Below, piece by piece: positions 18,528-28,096 of a stretch of 64,000 nt of DNA. Source of the stretch: Vibrio hepatarius. Its GTDB lineage: Bacteria > Pseudomonadota > Gammaproteobacteria > Enterobacterales > Vibrionaceae. The stretch is from assembly GCF_001274785.1 (NCBI RefSeq), contig NZ_LHPI01000005.1, forward strand, positions 1-64,000, read 5' to 3'. Under the pieces are notes generated by a model. It was given only the letters and a program-made list of their open reading frames with translations, ran no database searches and had not been told where the DNA came from. Every line of letters starts with the position of its first letter. Position 1 is the first letter of the stretch. A program made the translations under genes and the position numbers.

Positions 18528-19361
18528 ATGATTAAAGTTGGTCAGATTAACCACTTAGAAGTAGTAAAAAAGGCAGATTTCGGCGTATTTTTGGATGCAG
18601 GCGATTACGGTAGCGTGTTGTTACCTAACCGTTTTGTTCCTGAAGGCACTGAGATAGGTAACACTATTGATGCATTTTTATACTTCGATTCTGATAGCCA
18701 GCTGGTCGCTACAACTGAAACGCCAATCGCGCAAGTCGGCGAGTGGGGTCTAATGAAAATTGAAGGCGTGAACAGCACAGGTGCATTCGCGAACTGGGGC
18801 ATCAAAGGCAAAGACCTATTGATTCCTTTCAGTGAGCAACGTGCGCGTTTCACCGCTGGACAAAACGTATTGGTTTACGTCTACACAGACAAAGCGTCTG
18901 GGCGTATTGTCGGTACGACAAAGTTCAACAAATTGTTGGATAAGACACCTGCGAACTACACTCGTAACCAACAGGTTTCTTTGATTATTGCTGAGCGCAG
19001 TGACTTAGGTTACAAAGCGATTGTTGAAGGTCAGCACTGGGGCATGATCTTTAAATCAGACGTGTTCGGTAAACTGTTCATTGGTAAGAAGCTTAAAGGT
19101 TACATCAAGAGCGTTCGTGAGGACGGCAAGATTGATTTGTCACTGCAGAAAGTTGGCGTGGCGAAAATGGATGATTTGAGTGAATCGATCCTTGAACTGC
19201 TAGAAAAGAAAGGCGGTTTCTTGCCATTGAATGACAAATCAAGCCCAGAAGCGATCTTTGCGGCGTTTCGTACCAGTAAGGGGACGTTTAAAAAGTCAAT
19301 CGGTGGCTTGTACAAGCAAGGCAAGATCGTGATTGAGCAAGACGGCATTCGACTGGCTTAA
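18528..19361 (+). CDS. cvfB: S1-type RNA-binding protein CvfB (YitL family)
   Basis: The 277-residue protein carries consecutive S1-like OB folds (MIKVGQINHLEVVKKADFGVFLD; GEWGLMKIEGVNSTGAFANWG; IGKKLKGYIKSVREDGKIDLSLQ) and ends in a winged helix (GGFLPLNDKSSPEAIFAAFRTSKGTFKKSIGGLYKQGKI). The family binds RNA; its first described member affects virulence regulation in Staphylococcus, and a role in Vibrio is unknown. It faces the small RNA sdsR downstream in the opposite orientation. Confidence 0.9.
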   Translation: MIKVGQINHLEVVKKADFGVFLDAGDYGSVLLPNRFVPEGTEIGNTIDAFLYFDSDSQLVATTETPIAQVGEWGLMKIEGVNSTGAFANWGIKGKDLLIPFSEQRARFTAGQNVLVYVYTDKASGRIVGTTKFNKLLDKTPANYTRNQQVSLIIAERSDLGYKAIVEGQHWGMIFKSDVFGKLFIGKKLKGYIKSVREDGKIDLSLQKVGVAKMDDLSESILELLEKKGGFLPLNDKSSPEAIFAAFRTSKGTFKKSIGGLYKQGKIVIEQDGIRLA

Positions 19362-19375
19362 TGCGACTCTATCTT

Positions 19376-19406
19376 TGTGTGGGTTAGCTATGGGCTAACC
19401 CACACA
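19376..19406. repeat. Strong 13-bp hairpin between cvfB and sdsR
   Basis: TGTGTGGGTTAGC and GCTAACCCACACA are perfectly complementary around a five-base loop. The plus strand downstream is A-rich, not T-rich, so it is not a standard intrinsic terminator for cvfB. It abuts the sdsR terminator. Confidence 0.6.
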
Positions 19407-19496
19407 AAAAAAGCCCAAAGCGTTGGGCGCTCTGGGCATAGGGGAAAGGGCTCTAAAAGAGCCTGCGCTAATTGTGTGAGCCTTTATAAGCTCAGT
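19406..19496 (-). ncRNA. sdsR: SdsR (RyeB) small RNA
   Basis: Read on the minus strand this ~91-nt segment has the SdsR architecture: a 5' hairpin (TGAGC/GCTCA, 19477-19494), a single-stranded TTAGCGCA, a second hairpin GGCTC-TTTTA-GAGCC (19449-19463), single-stranded CTTTCCCC, and a terminator GCCCAA-CGCT-TTGGGC followed by seven T. The blocks TTAGCGCA, GGCTC..GAGCC and TTTCCC match E. coli SdsR as I recall it. The gene sits beside rsmF-letB-letA, the E. coli neighbourhood of sdsR. By family knowledge it is a sigma-S-dependent, Hfq-bound repressor of target mRNAs. The 5' end is estimated from the -10 box. Confidence 0.8.
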
Positions 19497-19503
19497 AATT
19501 CTA

Positions 19504-19510
19504 AGTCTAG
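19504..19510 (-). promoter_or_regulatory. Putative sigma-S -10 element of sdsR
   Basis: CTAGACT followed by TA on the minus strand resembles the sigma-S -10 consensus CTATACT and is seven bases before the inferred RNA start. Confidence 0.5.
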
Positions 19511-19566
19511 TGCATACATTTCAATTAGCCAGACCACCTCAGAATTTCATACTGGTGTACTACGGT

Positions 19567-20991
19567 TTAGAAAAGGTTTTTATCTCTTACCAGCTCTCTT
19601 GGTAGGCCATTCTTAATACGATTACCTACCCATTTACCTAAGCCAATTACGTCGTCACCCAGTTTGACGATCACTTCACCTTTACCTGATTGACCTTCTG
19701 GACGCACATCTCGTCCCATAAACCACTCACGTGCGTCATCAACACTTAGTGACGCTGAAACCGCTTGTTCACCCGTCGCCAACGCTGTTGCGACCTGATG
19801 TTGCCAGCGATAGCCATTTTTATGCGCCTCAGCAATTTTTATCCCCATGCGAGAAAAGCGGAACTCGCCAAGCATAGGTTCAAGCGCGTTGGGGAATAGC
19901 CACACGTCTTTGTCTCTTAGCCACACACTCGCATCGCTTGGTAACGAAATAGACAGCGCTTGCTCAAGCTGCTTAGCCACGTCGGCCTGAACTTTATGGC
20001 TAGCTTTCTCAAAAGGGAACTTACCCAAACGCTTTTTCACTTGCGGTGCTGCTGCTGAACCGACCTTACGAATGCGTGCAACGAAGAAACCCTCGCAATC
20101 ATAAACTTGCGGGAAGATATGTAAGAAGCCATCTTCCGTCAACGCTTTCTCTGCGCCAGGGAATAGGTTCACAAGGCTTTCGAATTCTACGGCATCGCCA
20201 AAGGTCTTTTTTAGGTGATGACAGACTTGCTGGTTTTCCTCGATGCTGAGAGTGCAGGTTGAATACACCATGGTGCCGCCAACCTTAAGTGCATGAAATG
20301 CACTTTCAATTAGGTCTTTCTGGGTGTCTGAAATAGAGATGACAGATTCTTTACTCCAGTTTTTCATCGCGTCCGCATCTTTGCGCACGGTTCCTTCGCC
20401 CGAGCACGGGGCATCAATCAATACTGCTTCAAACTGTTCTGGTAGCCAACCGCCAAACACACGGCCGTCGTAATTACTCAGCGAAGCATTGCGTACGCCA
20501 CAGCGCTCGATATTTGCGTGAAGTACTTTGACTCGGCTTGCTGAAAACTCATTCGCTACCAACACTCCATGGTTTTCCATTTTTGCCGCGATTTGCGTGG
20601 TCTTTGAACCTGGCGCTGCCGCCATATCGAGAACGCTTTCAAACTGGTCTTCTTCCGTATTGAACAGAGCGGAAACGGGCATCATTGAACTGGCTTCTTG
20701 GATATAGAACAAGCCTGACATGTGCTCGGCGGTATTTCCTAGTGGAACAATTGTTTCATCCGCCTCGATCCAGAAACCTTCTGTACACCAAGGTACAGGG
20801 CTTAATTGCCAGCCTTTTTCTTGCGCACGTTGAACGAACTGTTCGACAGAAATCTTAAGCGTGTTAACACGAATACTCTTTCTTAGCGGACGCTGACATG
20901 CGGCAACAAAGTCTTCCATGTTGAGTTGCTTGGGAAGGATTGCAGCGATTTCATCAAGGAAAGCCTGAGGCAAATAAACGTTAGAGTGCAA
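19567..20991 (-). CDS. rsmF: 16S rRNA m5C1407 methyltransferase RsmF
   Basis: This 474-residue enzyme matches RsmF/YebU (479 in E. coli): N-terminal RNA-binding part, SAM-binding DMAAAPGSKTTQIA, the two cysteine motifs DAPCSGEGTVRKD and YSTCTLSIEENQ (release and catalytic cysteines of the NOL1/NOP2/Sun family), and a C-terminal PUA-like part. It methylates C1407 in the decoding region of 16S rRNA. It follows letB after a terminator, so it has its own promoter in the 99-base gap. Confidence 0.95.
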   Translation of the reverse strand: MHSNVYLPQAFLDEIAAILPKQLNMEDFVAACQRPLRKSIRVNTLKISVEQFVQRAQEKGWQLSPVPWCTEGFWIEADETIVPLGNTAEHMSGLFYIQEASSMMPVSALFNTEEDQFESVLDMAAAPGSKTTQIAAKMENHGVLVANEFSASRVKVLHANIERCGVRNASLSNYDGRVFGGWLPEQFEAVLIDAPCSGEGTVRKDADAMKNWSKESVISISDTQKDLIESAFHALKVGGTMVYSTCTLSIEENQQVCHHLKKTFGDAVEFESLVNLFPGAEKALTEDGFLHIFPQVYDCEGFFVARIRKVGSAAAPQVKKRLGKFPFEKASHKVQADVAKQLEQALSISLPSDASVWLRDKDVWLFPNALEPMLGEFRFSRMGIKIAEAHKNGYRWQHQVATALATGEQAVSASLSVDDAREWFMGRDVRPEGQSGKGEVIVKLGDDVIGLGKWVGNRIKNGLPRELVRDKNLF

Positions 20992-21043
20992 TGTTCTTTC
21001 TCTGGGAGCGATAAAGGGGCACGGATTATACCGAAATAATAGA

Positions 21044-21070
21044 AAAAACGCAGCGAAGAGCTGCGTTTTT
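21044..21070 (-). terminator. Terminator of the letAB operon
   Basis: AAAAACGCAGC pairs with GCTGCGTTTTT around five bases; the minus-strand continuation is TTTTTTCT. It lies 20 bases after the letB stop. Confidence 0.88.
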
Positions 21071-21090
21071 ATCGGTTTAAATGTGGTCGA

Positions 21091-23721
21091 TTAAGGTTTT
21101 GGAATCGGGGTACGCCACTGTTTCCACTCTTGTTCTGCCGCTGGATAGAGGTAGAAAGAGTGACCTTGCTCGGCAACCGGTGCCAGTTGTTTATCTTGCG
21201 GGGTGGCGAATGTAACGCCGCCGCGAATCAGGCTATCAACTGTTCCGGCTTTGATATCTGCGCCAGAAATACCAATTGAGACGTCCAAACCGGAGGTATT
21301 CCAGAAGACGCTATTTTGTCTGACTAAGTAGGCGTAGTCTGGGTTGATGCTTATCGTAGTGACAACGCGGTCGGCAAACTGACCAAGTTCAACCGATGTG
21401 ACGCGTCCCACTTCCATCTCACGATAGAGCACAGGCGTACCTTTGCTTACTGAGCCGCGACTCTCGCTCTGTAGAGTAAAAGTCACGCTGTCGCTAAGAG
21501 GGGCTTCGGCATTCAATGTAAACTGACTCGCGGGCTTACCTTTTCCCGGTGCTACATTGATCGATTGGCTAAGTAGGTTTTGAATATTTTTCACGCCACT
21601 TAGGCCCACTTCAGCTTTCGCTACCCAAAAGTAGGAATCAGCTTTGGCAATTTTATCAGCAAACTCTGGCAATATGCGCGCACTGACCTCGACGTGTTCA
21701 CGTTTAAAGTCTGGAACGATCAGGGTTACTTCACCCACTTGTACGCCGTTGTATTTGATCGCAGTGCCTTTGGCGAGAGTATTTTCTCCATCAAACGTCA
21801 GAGTGATGACTTGGCCATATTTACGTGCCGTCTTGAAGTCTTCGTACAACAGCCACTTACCATTGAGTTTGTTCTCGACGCCAGGTAGGGAATCAAACGC
21901 AATACCGCCTTGAACCAGTGTTTTAAGCGGCGCGGCAGTGACATTGATACCAGTGAGACTTGCGTCGACCTCAACTCCTGAGCGATTCCAGAACACGGTT
22001 TGGTCGGTGACTAAATATTTGTATTGGTTTTCTATGCTCGCAGTAATGACAACGCCACCATCAACCAAGCTGAAGTCTGAGATCGAACCAACTTGCAGGT
22101 TGCGATAGAGCAGAGGGCTTCCTTTACTGATAGGGGGCAACTGCGAGGCATACATGGTGAGTTTGGTCGAACCCGATAAGTTGTATTTTGCTAACTCAGC
22201 TAAAGATTTGTTTTGGTATAGCTTGTAGTGCTTGAGCGTATCGTTTGTTCCTTCACTCACAAAGCTAATCGAGCCAGTCAGTAACTGTTTCGCTGGCGGT
22301 ACATTGATGTTTAAACCAGACTCGGTCAGCTCCGCGCTGGCGCTACCAGTGACGAAAAAGCGGTTTTTGGATTTGATCAGATGAGCGTAGTTTACGTCGA
22401 TTAGGGTATCGATGCTGACATGCTCATCGACAAGCTTCACTGCGTCAACCGAACCTACGGTGATGCCTTTGTAGAGGATGTTGGCGCCTTTATCGAGCCC
22501 GAAAGAGTTGTCTGCGATAAGCTGCACCGAGATAGAGCGAGCTTGCTGGCGGTCGAAGTCATTCTGCCTAATCGCGGTAAAACTACGTGCGCGTTTGCCT
22601 TCCCCTGGCACGATCGTTAAGTAGTTGCCTTTGACTAAGTTAGACAAGTTGCGAACTTCCGAAAATGACAGTTTGGCTTCTTCTAGGATAAATCGTGTAC
22701 CGGAAGTCAGCATGTCGCTAAACGCTGGTTGAATGGCAGCGGAAGCGACGATGTTTTTGCGCTCATCACGTAGCTGTAAGTCGGTCACCTGACCAATTTC
22801 AATCCCGCGATACATGATTGGCGCTGATGCGCTGAGGTTGTTGTCATCTGGCAGCGTCACTTTGACGGCAATACCTCGACCGGCCGTCTTTAGATCAGGG
22901 TAGAGTCTAAATTCAGAGTGCTCGGCAACAGGCTCACCGCCGTCTGGAGAGTCGACGGCAATTGCCCCGCCAATCAGTGAGCTTAAGCTGTCTAAACGCA
23001 CATCGACGCCATCAAAACCGATGGTTGCACCCAGACCGCTCACATTCCAGAAACGGCTATCGTCGGTGATGATGTGACGGAACTCTTCGCGAATAGACGC
23101 CTGAATCAGCACGTTTTTAGCTTCTTCATCGAGCTGGTAGCTATACACTTCACCGATTGGAATCTTACGGTAGATAATTTGAGAGCCGATAGAGAGTCCG
23201 CCCAAGTCACGCGCGGTGAGTGTAATACTCAAGCCTTTTTGAGCGCGGATATCTGCAGGCGCACGCTCAAGCGCTTTGTATACCGTTTCTGCTTCAGTGT
23301 CTTCTTCGCCAGGTGAGATGGCAATATAGTTACCCGAGACTAACGCGTCTAAGCCAGAGACTCCGGACAAGCTTGCGGTCGGTTTTACCATCCAAAAACG
23401 TGTGCCTTTGCCCAATAGTTTGGTTGCTTCTGGGTAAATATCGGCGTCAACGTAGATACTCCCCAAGTCTTCTGCAAGCTTGATATCACGCACCATCCCG
23501 ACTTCCAGACCTTGGTACTGAATGGTGGTACGGCCCGCGACTAAGCCTTGTGCATCCGAAAAGTAGATTTGAACTCTTTCTCCAGCGTCTTGGATCGCTT
23601 TGAATACTAACCAGCCCGCAAGGACTAAGGTCAATATTGGCAACAACCACAAAGGAGATAAGCCACGACCGCTTTTTACATCTGGCGAATATGACTTTTG
23701 CGAAGGAGTAGGGTTACTCAT
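21091..23721 (-). CDS. letB: LetB (YebT), seven-MCE-domain lipid tunnel protein
   Basis: The 876-residue protein has one N-terminal membrane helix (LWLLPILTLVLAGWLVF, about 24-40) and a long periplasmic part made of seven MCE repeats, recognisable from recurring patterns such as TIQYQGLEVGMV, QIIYRKIPIGEV, PIMYRGIEIGQV, NILYKGITVGSV, PLLYRNLQVGSI, AIKYNGVQVGEV and PVLYREMEVGRV. E. coli LetB has 877 residues and seven MCE rings stacked to bridge the envelope for lipid transport. The start overlaps the end of letA by eight bases, indicating coupled translation. Confidence 0.96.
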   Translation of the reverse strand: MSNPTPSQKSYSPDVKSGRGLSPLWLLPILTLVLAGWLVFKAIQDAGERVQIYFSDAQGLVAGRTTIQYQGLEVGMVRDIKLAEDLGSIYVDADIYPEATKLLGKGTRFWMVKPTASLSGVSGLDALVSGNYIAISPGEEDTEAETVYKALERAPADIRAQKGLSITLTARDLGGLSIGSQIIYRKIPIGEVYSYQLDEEAKNVLIQASIREEFRHIITDDSRFWNVSGLGATIGFDGVDVRLDSLSSLIGGAIAVDSPDGGEPVAEHSEFRLYPDLKTAGRGIAVKVTLPDDNNLSASAPIMYRGIEIGQVTDLQLRDERKNIVASAAIQPAFSDMLTSGTRFILEEAKLSFSEVRNLSNLVKGNYLTIVPGEGKRARSFTAIRQNDFDRQQARSISVQLIADNSFGLDKGANILYKGITVGSVDAVKLVDEHVSIDTLIDVNYAHLIKSKNRFFVTGSASAELTESGLNINVPPAKQLLTGSISFVSEGTNDTLKHYKLYQNKSLAELAKYNLSGSTKLTMYASQLPPISKGSPLLYRNLQVGSISDFSLVDGGVVITASIENQYKYLVTDQTVFWNRSGVEVDASLTGINVTAAPLKTLVQGGIAFDSLPGVENKLNGKWLLYEDFKTARKYGQVITLTFDGENTLAKGTAIKYNGVQVGEVTLIVPDFKREHVEVSARILPEFADKIAKADSYFWVAKAEVGLSGVKNIQNLLSQSINVAPGKGKPASQFTLNAEAPLSDSVTFTLQSESRGSVSKGTPVLYREMEVGRVTSVELGQFADRVVTTISINPDYAYLVRQNSVFWNTSGLDVSIGISGADIKAGTVDSLIRGGVTFATPQDKQLAPVAEQGHSFYLYPAAEQEWKQWRTPIPKP

Positions 23722-24970
23722 TTAACGACTCTCTACTGTGTTCTGGGTTCTCATAATTGTCCCAAATTAGGCGTGGATCTATGCTTTCAGCGGCTAACAT
23801 TGTGAAGACGACGACAAGGCCGAAAGCAACTGCACCGTAACCCGGTGTGAAATCAAGAATTTGCCCGCGGTCGAGCAAAGTCATCATGATCGAAATAACG
23901 AATAAGTCCATCATCGACCAGCGGCCGATCCATTTGATAATAAAGTACATCATCATCCGTTGTCGGTGGAACACTCGTCGTTTAAATTTGATAGCTAGCA
24001 ACAGGTACGTTAAGCCCAAGATCTTGGCGATAGGCACCACAATACTCGCGACAAAGATGATGATGGCGATTCCCGTCATCCCGCTGTTTACCAAAGAGGC
24101 GACACCCGAGAAAATGGTATCTTCAAGGCGCTGGCCATTGGTGATCAAAATCGAAATCGGCATCAAGTTCGCAGGAAAAATCGCGACTGATGCAGCAATC
24201 AAGTAAGCCCAAGTTTTCTGAATCGACTGGGGTTTACGATGATGAATCGGGCTTTTACAGCGCAGACACGCATCACCTTCCGGTTGAGATAGGTGGCATG
24301 TGTGACAGTGTAGCTTTTTGACGCCAGCGTTGAGCTGACTTTCGGGTAAATAGTTTTCCCAATAACGACGTACGCTGACTCGTGTCACTAGTAGCACGGT
24401 GGATAGCTGCAACAAGAGCAATCCGAACGCGCCAGAGCGGATGAAAATATCCGAGTAATCTTGGAGCTTAAAGCAAGAGATCGCTAAGCTGACCAAGAAG
24501 ACATCGATCATCACCCACGCTTTCAGATGCTGAATGGTCGCCAAAGATAACTTTAACCACTTAAAAGAGCGGTGTTTAAGCGCTAGGTGGGCGATGACCA
24601 CAGACGAAGAGACTAACAAGGGAGCGATTGAGCTACAAAAAACGATCAGTAGCGCGAGCAACGGAAAACCTTCTTGAATTAGCGCCCAGATTCCCTCAGG
24701 TAGCGTTGCTGGGATCATTACGCCAACAAGTCGAATGCTAATGAAGTCAAAAAAGTGTGACGGGATAAACAGCAACAAGCAGGTAATAGCGATAGCTAAG
24801 TTGCCGGATAACGAAGGATTGCCACCACGATAGAGTTGGGTACCGCATCGTGGACAATACGCGCTTTTACCCTTTGCGATAGAAATGCTATCGACGGGTA
24901 ACTCGCAGCCTTGGCATAGGCGAACGGTTGAAAGTGGTGAACGATGTGAACAAGTAGGAGACTGGCTCAT
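23714..24970 (-). CDS. letA: LetA (YebS), PqiA-family membrane partner of LetB
   Basis: The 418-residue inner-membrane protein contains two PqiA modules, each with a zinc-ribbon start (CQGCELPV...CPRCGTQL near residues 18-44; CHTCHLSQPEGDACLRC near 220-237) and four hydrophobic helices. By homology it supplies or receives lipids for the LetB tunnel. The operon letA-letB begins here. Confidence 0.95.
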   Translation of the reverse strand: MSQSPTCSHRSPLSTVRLCQGCELPVDSISIAKGKSAYCPRCGTQLYRGGNPSLSGNLAIAITCLLLFIPSHFFDFISIRLVGVMIPATLPEGIWALIQEGFPLLALLIVFCSSIAPLLVSSSVVIAHLALKHRSFKWLKLSLATIQHLKAWVMIDVFLVSLAISCFKLQDYSDIFIRSGAFGLLLLQLSTVLLVTRVSVRRYWENYLPESQLNAGVKKLHCHTCHLSQPEGDACLRCKSPIHHRKPQSIQKTWAYLIAASVAIFPANLMPISILITNGQRLEDTIFSGVASLVNSGMTGIAIIIFVASIVVPIAKILGLTYLLLAIKFKRRVFHRQRMMMYFIIKWIGRWSMMDLFVISIMMTLLDRGQILDFTPGYGAVAFGLVVVFTMLAAESIDPRLIWDNYENPEHSRESLNE

Positions 24971-25003
24971 CGCAAGCCTCCTGCTAAGATCTGAGGGCAG
25001 GTA

Positions 25004-26800
25004 TTAGCTGTGCGACTGCACGCTACCATATAGAGTTTGATATAAGCCTTGTTGTTCAACCAACTCTCCATGTGTACCCGCTTGCGTAACTTGTCCATCT
25101 TCTAAAACATAGATTAGATCCGCTTGTTTGACTGCGGAAAGCCTGTGCGCGACGATCAATGTGGTTCGTCCTTTGAGGAATTCCGTTAGCGCTTTGTGAA
25201 GCGCAGCTTCAGTCGCAGTATCTAGAGCAGACGTTGCTTCATCCAGAATGACAAATTTAGGGTCGCTTAGAATCATGCGCGCAATGGCGAGTCGTTGGCG
25301 TTGGCCTCCGGACAATCGAATACCACTGCGGCCTATTTGCGTATCTAGGCCATCATTCAACTGATTGATTACATCTTGCAGTTGAGCAACTTCTAAAGCG
25401 TGCCAGAGTTTTAAGTCGTCATACTGGGCACCAAGCGTGAGATTATGCCTCAAACTATCGTTAAATAGTATAGGTTGTTGTAATACAACGGCTATCTGGT
25501 CACGTATCACGTCAAAGCTTATATCGTCGACAGTCTCACCATTGAAACGAATTGAGCCTGAATTTGCACGATATACGCCGATCAGGAGCTGAATCAGCGT
25601 CGATTTGCCGCCACCACTCGCGCCAACCAATGCGACTTTTTTCCCTGCAGGAATGTGTAGACTCAGGTTGTTGAGCACTTGGTTTTCTTCATTATAAGAG
25701 AAGCAGACGTCGTCGATTTGCACATCGACTTCTTGCTCGTCTTTAAATGGGTTCACTTTGCTTGGCGGGCGATGCTCTTCTTCTAACTCAAGTAGCAGAT
25801 TGATTCGGCCCAGCGCGGCTTTAGCGCTATACCAAGAAAACTGAATACCCAGTAGCTCTTGTACAGGCGTCAACATAAACCACAAGTAACCGAATACCGC
25901 GAAGATCTGGCCGATGGTTAAATCACTGAACAGCACCATCAGCATCGCCACTGCGCGGAATAACTCGAATCCTAGTAAGAAAAGCAAGAAGGATACGCGG
26001 TTTACTGCTTCGGTTTGCCAAGCGTATTTGTCAGCGTCTACGCGAATATCATTAGCTTGTAACTTGAGTTGATCAAGAAACTCTTTCTCTCTATTTGCCG
26101 CACGAAGCTGATAAATACCGTCGAGTGTTTCCACCAGCCGATTTTGAAATTTCTCGAACGATTGGTTTTCTTGCTTCTTAAGGTGTTTGACTTTGTTACC
26201 TAACTTGCGTGAGAAGTAGATAACAATTGGATTCACCAACAAGATGAACAAACCCAAGCGCCATTCCAGCCACAACAGGACGCCTGCGGTGCCGAGCACG
26301 GTCAACAAACTGATCAGAAAACGACTAAGTGTAGAGCCGATAAACTGGTCGATGGTTTCGACGTCAGTAATCAGGTGAGCGTTAATGCTGCCACTACCGC
26401 GCGTTTCGTATTGGCGAATACTGATGCGCCCGAGCTTATCGATCATTTTGCTGCGCATCTGATAGGTAATGGTTTTCGACACCAGTGTGAACTGTCGGTT
26501 TTGCAAGATGTTCAGCGCTTGGCTGACACTGCGCATCAGTATCACCATTAATAGCGTGAGGAAGATATAACCAGTCGGAGTTTGCAAAGAGGCGGGTAGC
26601 ACCACATTCATCATTGCGATGCCTTCTGCCGGTTTGTTCAGCAATACTTCATCGACCATCAAAGGCATAAGAAGTGGGATAGGGACACTGACCAAAGTGG
26701 CGATAATCGCAATCACATTGGCCAAAACCAGTTTAGCTTTGTGTTTTTTTACTTGAGTTATCAACCAAGAACGGCTAATAGTGTTGGAAGAAGTATTCAT
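25004..26800 (-). CDS. ABC exporter, fused membrane and ATPase domains
   Basis: The 598-residue half-transporter has six hydrophobic helices in its first ~310 residues and a C-terminal ATPase with Walker A GASGGGKST, Q-loop, signature RLSGGQRQR, Walker B FVILDEATSALD and H-loop IVAHRLS. It resembles MsbA/LmrA-like multidrug or lipid exporters; the cargo cannot be told. It ends 33 bases upstream of letA in the same direction, so it may be read through into letAB, and diverges from msrC. Confidence 0.9.
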   Translation of the reverse strand: MNTSSNTISRSWLITQVKKHKAKLVLANVIAIIATLVSVPIPLLMPLMVDEVLLNKPAEGIAMMNVVLPASLQTPTGYIFLTLLMVILMRSVSQALNILQNRQFTLVSKTITYQMRSKMIDKLGRISIRQYETRGSGSINAHLITDVETIDQFIGSTLSRFLISLLTVLGTAGVLLWLEWRLGLFILLVNPIVIYFSRKLGNKVKHLKKQENQSFEKFQNRLVETLDGIYQLRAANREKEFLDQLKLQANDIRVDADKYAWQTEAVNRVSFLLFLLGFELFRAVAMLMVLFSDLTIGQIFAVFGYLWFMLTPVQELLGIQFSWYSAKAALGRINLLLELEEEHRPPSKVNPFKDEQEVDVQIDDVCFSYNEENQVLNNLSLHIPAGKKVALVGASGGGKSTLIQLLIGVYRANSGSIRFNGETVDDISFDVIRDQIAVVLQQPILFNDSLRHNLTLGAQYDDLKLWHALEVAQLQDVINQLNDGLDTQIGRSGIRLSGGQRQRLAIARMILSDPKFVILDEATSALDTATEAALHKALTEFLKGRTTLIVAHRLSAVKQADLIYVLEDGQVTQAGTHGELVEQQGLYQTLYGSVQSHS

Positions 26801-26876
26801 TATAATGAGAATGCTTACTATTTAATGGTTTATGACGATTGTACGTAAATTCATTAAGGAAGTCTCGAAATTCAAA

Positions 26877-27368
26877 ATGGAAAAAGCAGTAACTATGACA
26901 TTTGAACAATACCAACGCTTAACAAAACAAGCTGTCGCACTATTAGAAGATGAAACGGACCTTATCGCTAACTTATCTAATCTTAGTGCGTTATTGAACA
27001 TGGAGTTAGAGCAGCTCAACTGGGTTGGTTTTTATTTAATGAAAGAAGAACAACTGGTGTTAGGTCCTTTCCAAGGCAAACCAGCTTGTGTTCGTATTCC
27101 TGTTGGTCGAGGTGTCTGTGGTACTGCTGTCGCCACAAATACTGTGCAACGTGTTTATGACGTCCATCAGTTTGAAGGTCATATTGCTTGTGATGCGGCA
27201 AGCAACTCTGAGATTGTAGTGCCATTTTCAATCAATGGTGAGGTTGCTGGCGTTTTAGACATCGACAGTCCAGAAGTGGGCAGATTCAGTGAGATAGATG
27301 AGCAGGGCATAACATTTTTGATGAATGAAGTAGAAAAGCTGCTTAATTCACACGCTATCAAGGCATAA
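26877..27368 (+). CDS. msrC: Free methionine-R-sulfoxide reductase (GAF type)
   Basis: The GAF-domain protein has the fRMsr signature with the three cysteines: GKPACVRIPVGRGVCGTAV and HIACDAASNSEIVVP. It reduces free methionine-R-sulfoxide. Start choice is uncertain: ATGs exist at 26832, 26877 and 26895; homology with E. coli MsrC begins near the last, and AAGGAAG lies before the middle one. It is divergent from the ABC exporter and letAB, as yebR is from yebS in E. coli, and precedes proQ in both. Confidence 0.93.
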   Translation: MEKAVTMTFEQYQRLTKQAVALLEDETDLIANLSNLSALLNMELEQLNWVGFYLMKEEQLVLGPFQGKPACVRIPVGRGVCGTAVATNTVQRVYDVHQFEGHIACDAASNSEIVVPFSINGEVAGVLDIDSPEVGRFSEIDEQGITFLMNEVEKLLNSHAIKA

Positions 27369-27405
27369 ATTGCTTCTTCCCTGTGGTTTTTCCCTTGCAG
27401 GTCAC

Positions 27406-27411
27406 TATAAT
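27406..27411 (+). promoter_or_regulatory. Candidate -10 box of proQ
   Basis: TATAAT lies 56 bases before the proQ ATG in the msrC-proQ gap. The -35 box is not clear. Confidence 0.35.
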
Positions 27412-27466
27412 ACCTGAAATATTTATCTTAATGCTCGCGGACAAGCCGCAATAACCAGGAATCCTC

Positions 27467-28096
27467 ATGGAAAACACTGAAAAGTTAAAAAACAGCAAAG
27501 AAGTTATCGCATATATTGCTGAATGTTTCCCTAAGTGCTTTACTTTAGAAGGTGAAGCAAAACCTCTTAAAATTGGTATTTTTCAAGATCTTGCAGATCG
27601 TCTAAGCGATGATCCAAAGGTAAGTAAAACCCAACTTCGTGCAGCGTTAAGACAGTACACTTCATCATGGCGCTACCTACACGGTGTTAAGCCTGGCGCA
27701 ACTCGTGTAGACCTAGACGGTAACCCAGCGGGTGAACTAGAAGAAGAACATGTAGAGCACGCGAAAACTGCATTGGCAGAAAGCAAAGCGAAAGTACAAG
27801 CTCGTCGTAAAGAGCAAGCTCAAAAAGCTCGCGAAGAAGGTAAAGCAAAGGCTAAACCGGCTGCTAAAAAGCCTCAAGCCCGTCGCCCACAGCAAAACAA
27901 AGCACCAAAAGCTGCTAAGCCAGTAGAAACTCGCGCTCTGAATGCTGACGAAATGATCGTTGGTAAAGAAGTGAACGTGAACATGGGCAAAGGCAACATG
28001 GCTGCGACTATCGTAGAAATCAATAAGGAAGATGTGCGAGTTCAACTGACTAACGGCCTGCAAATGGTTGTGAAAGCGGAGCACTTACGCGCATAA
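27467..28096 (+). CDS. proQ: RNA chaperone ProQ
   Basis: The 209-residue protein has the FinO/ProQ RNA-binding domain at about 5-120 ([43 protein letters not shown]), a lysine- and alanine-rich linker (about 120-150) and a C-terminal Tudor-like domain ([35 protein letters not shown]). ProQ is a global binder of structured small RNAs and mRNA 3' ends. The start has AGGA. It is followed after 17 bases by prc. Confidence 0.96.
   Translation: MENTEKLKNSKEVIAYIAECFPKCFTLEGEAKPLKIGIFQDLADRLSDDPKVSKTQLRAALRQYTSSWRYLHGVKPGATRVDLDGNPAGELEEEHVEHAKTALAESKAKVQARRKEQAQKAREEGKAKAKPAAKKPQARRPQQNKAPKAAKPVETRALNADEMIVGKEVNVNMGKGNMAATIVEINKEDVRVQLTNGLQMVVKAEHLRA

Noticed and set aside
19377..19616. A 79-codon plus-strand frame downstream of cvfB.
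   Set aside because: Overlaps the sdsR locus and the end of rsmF, and its composition follows the hairpins.
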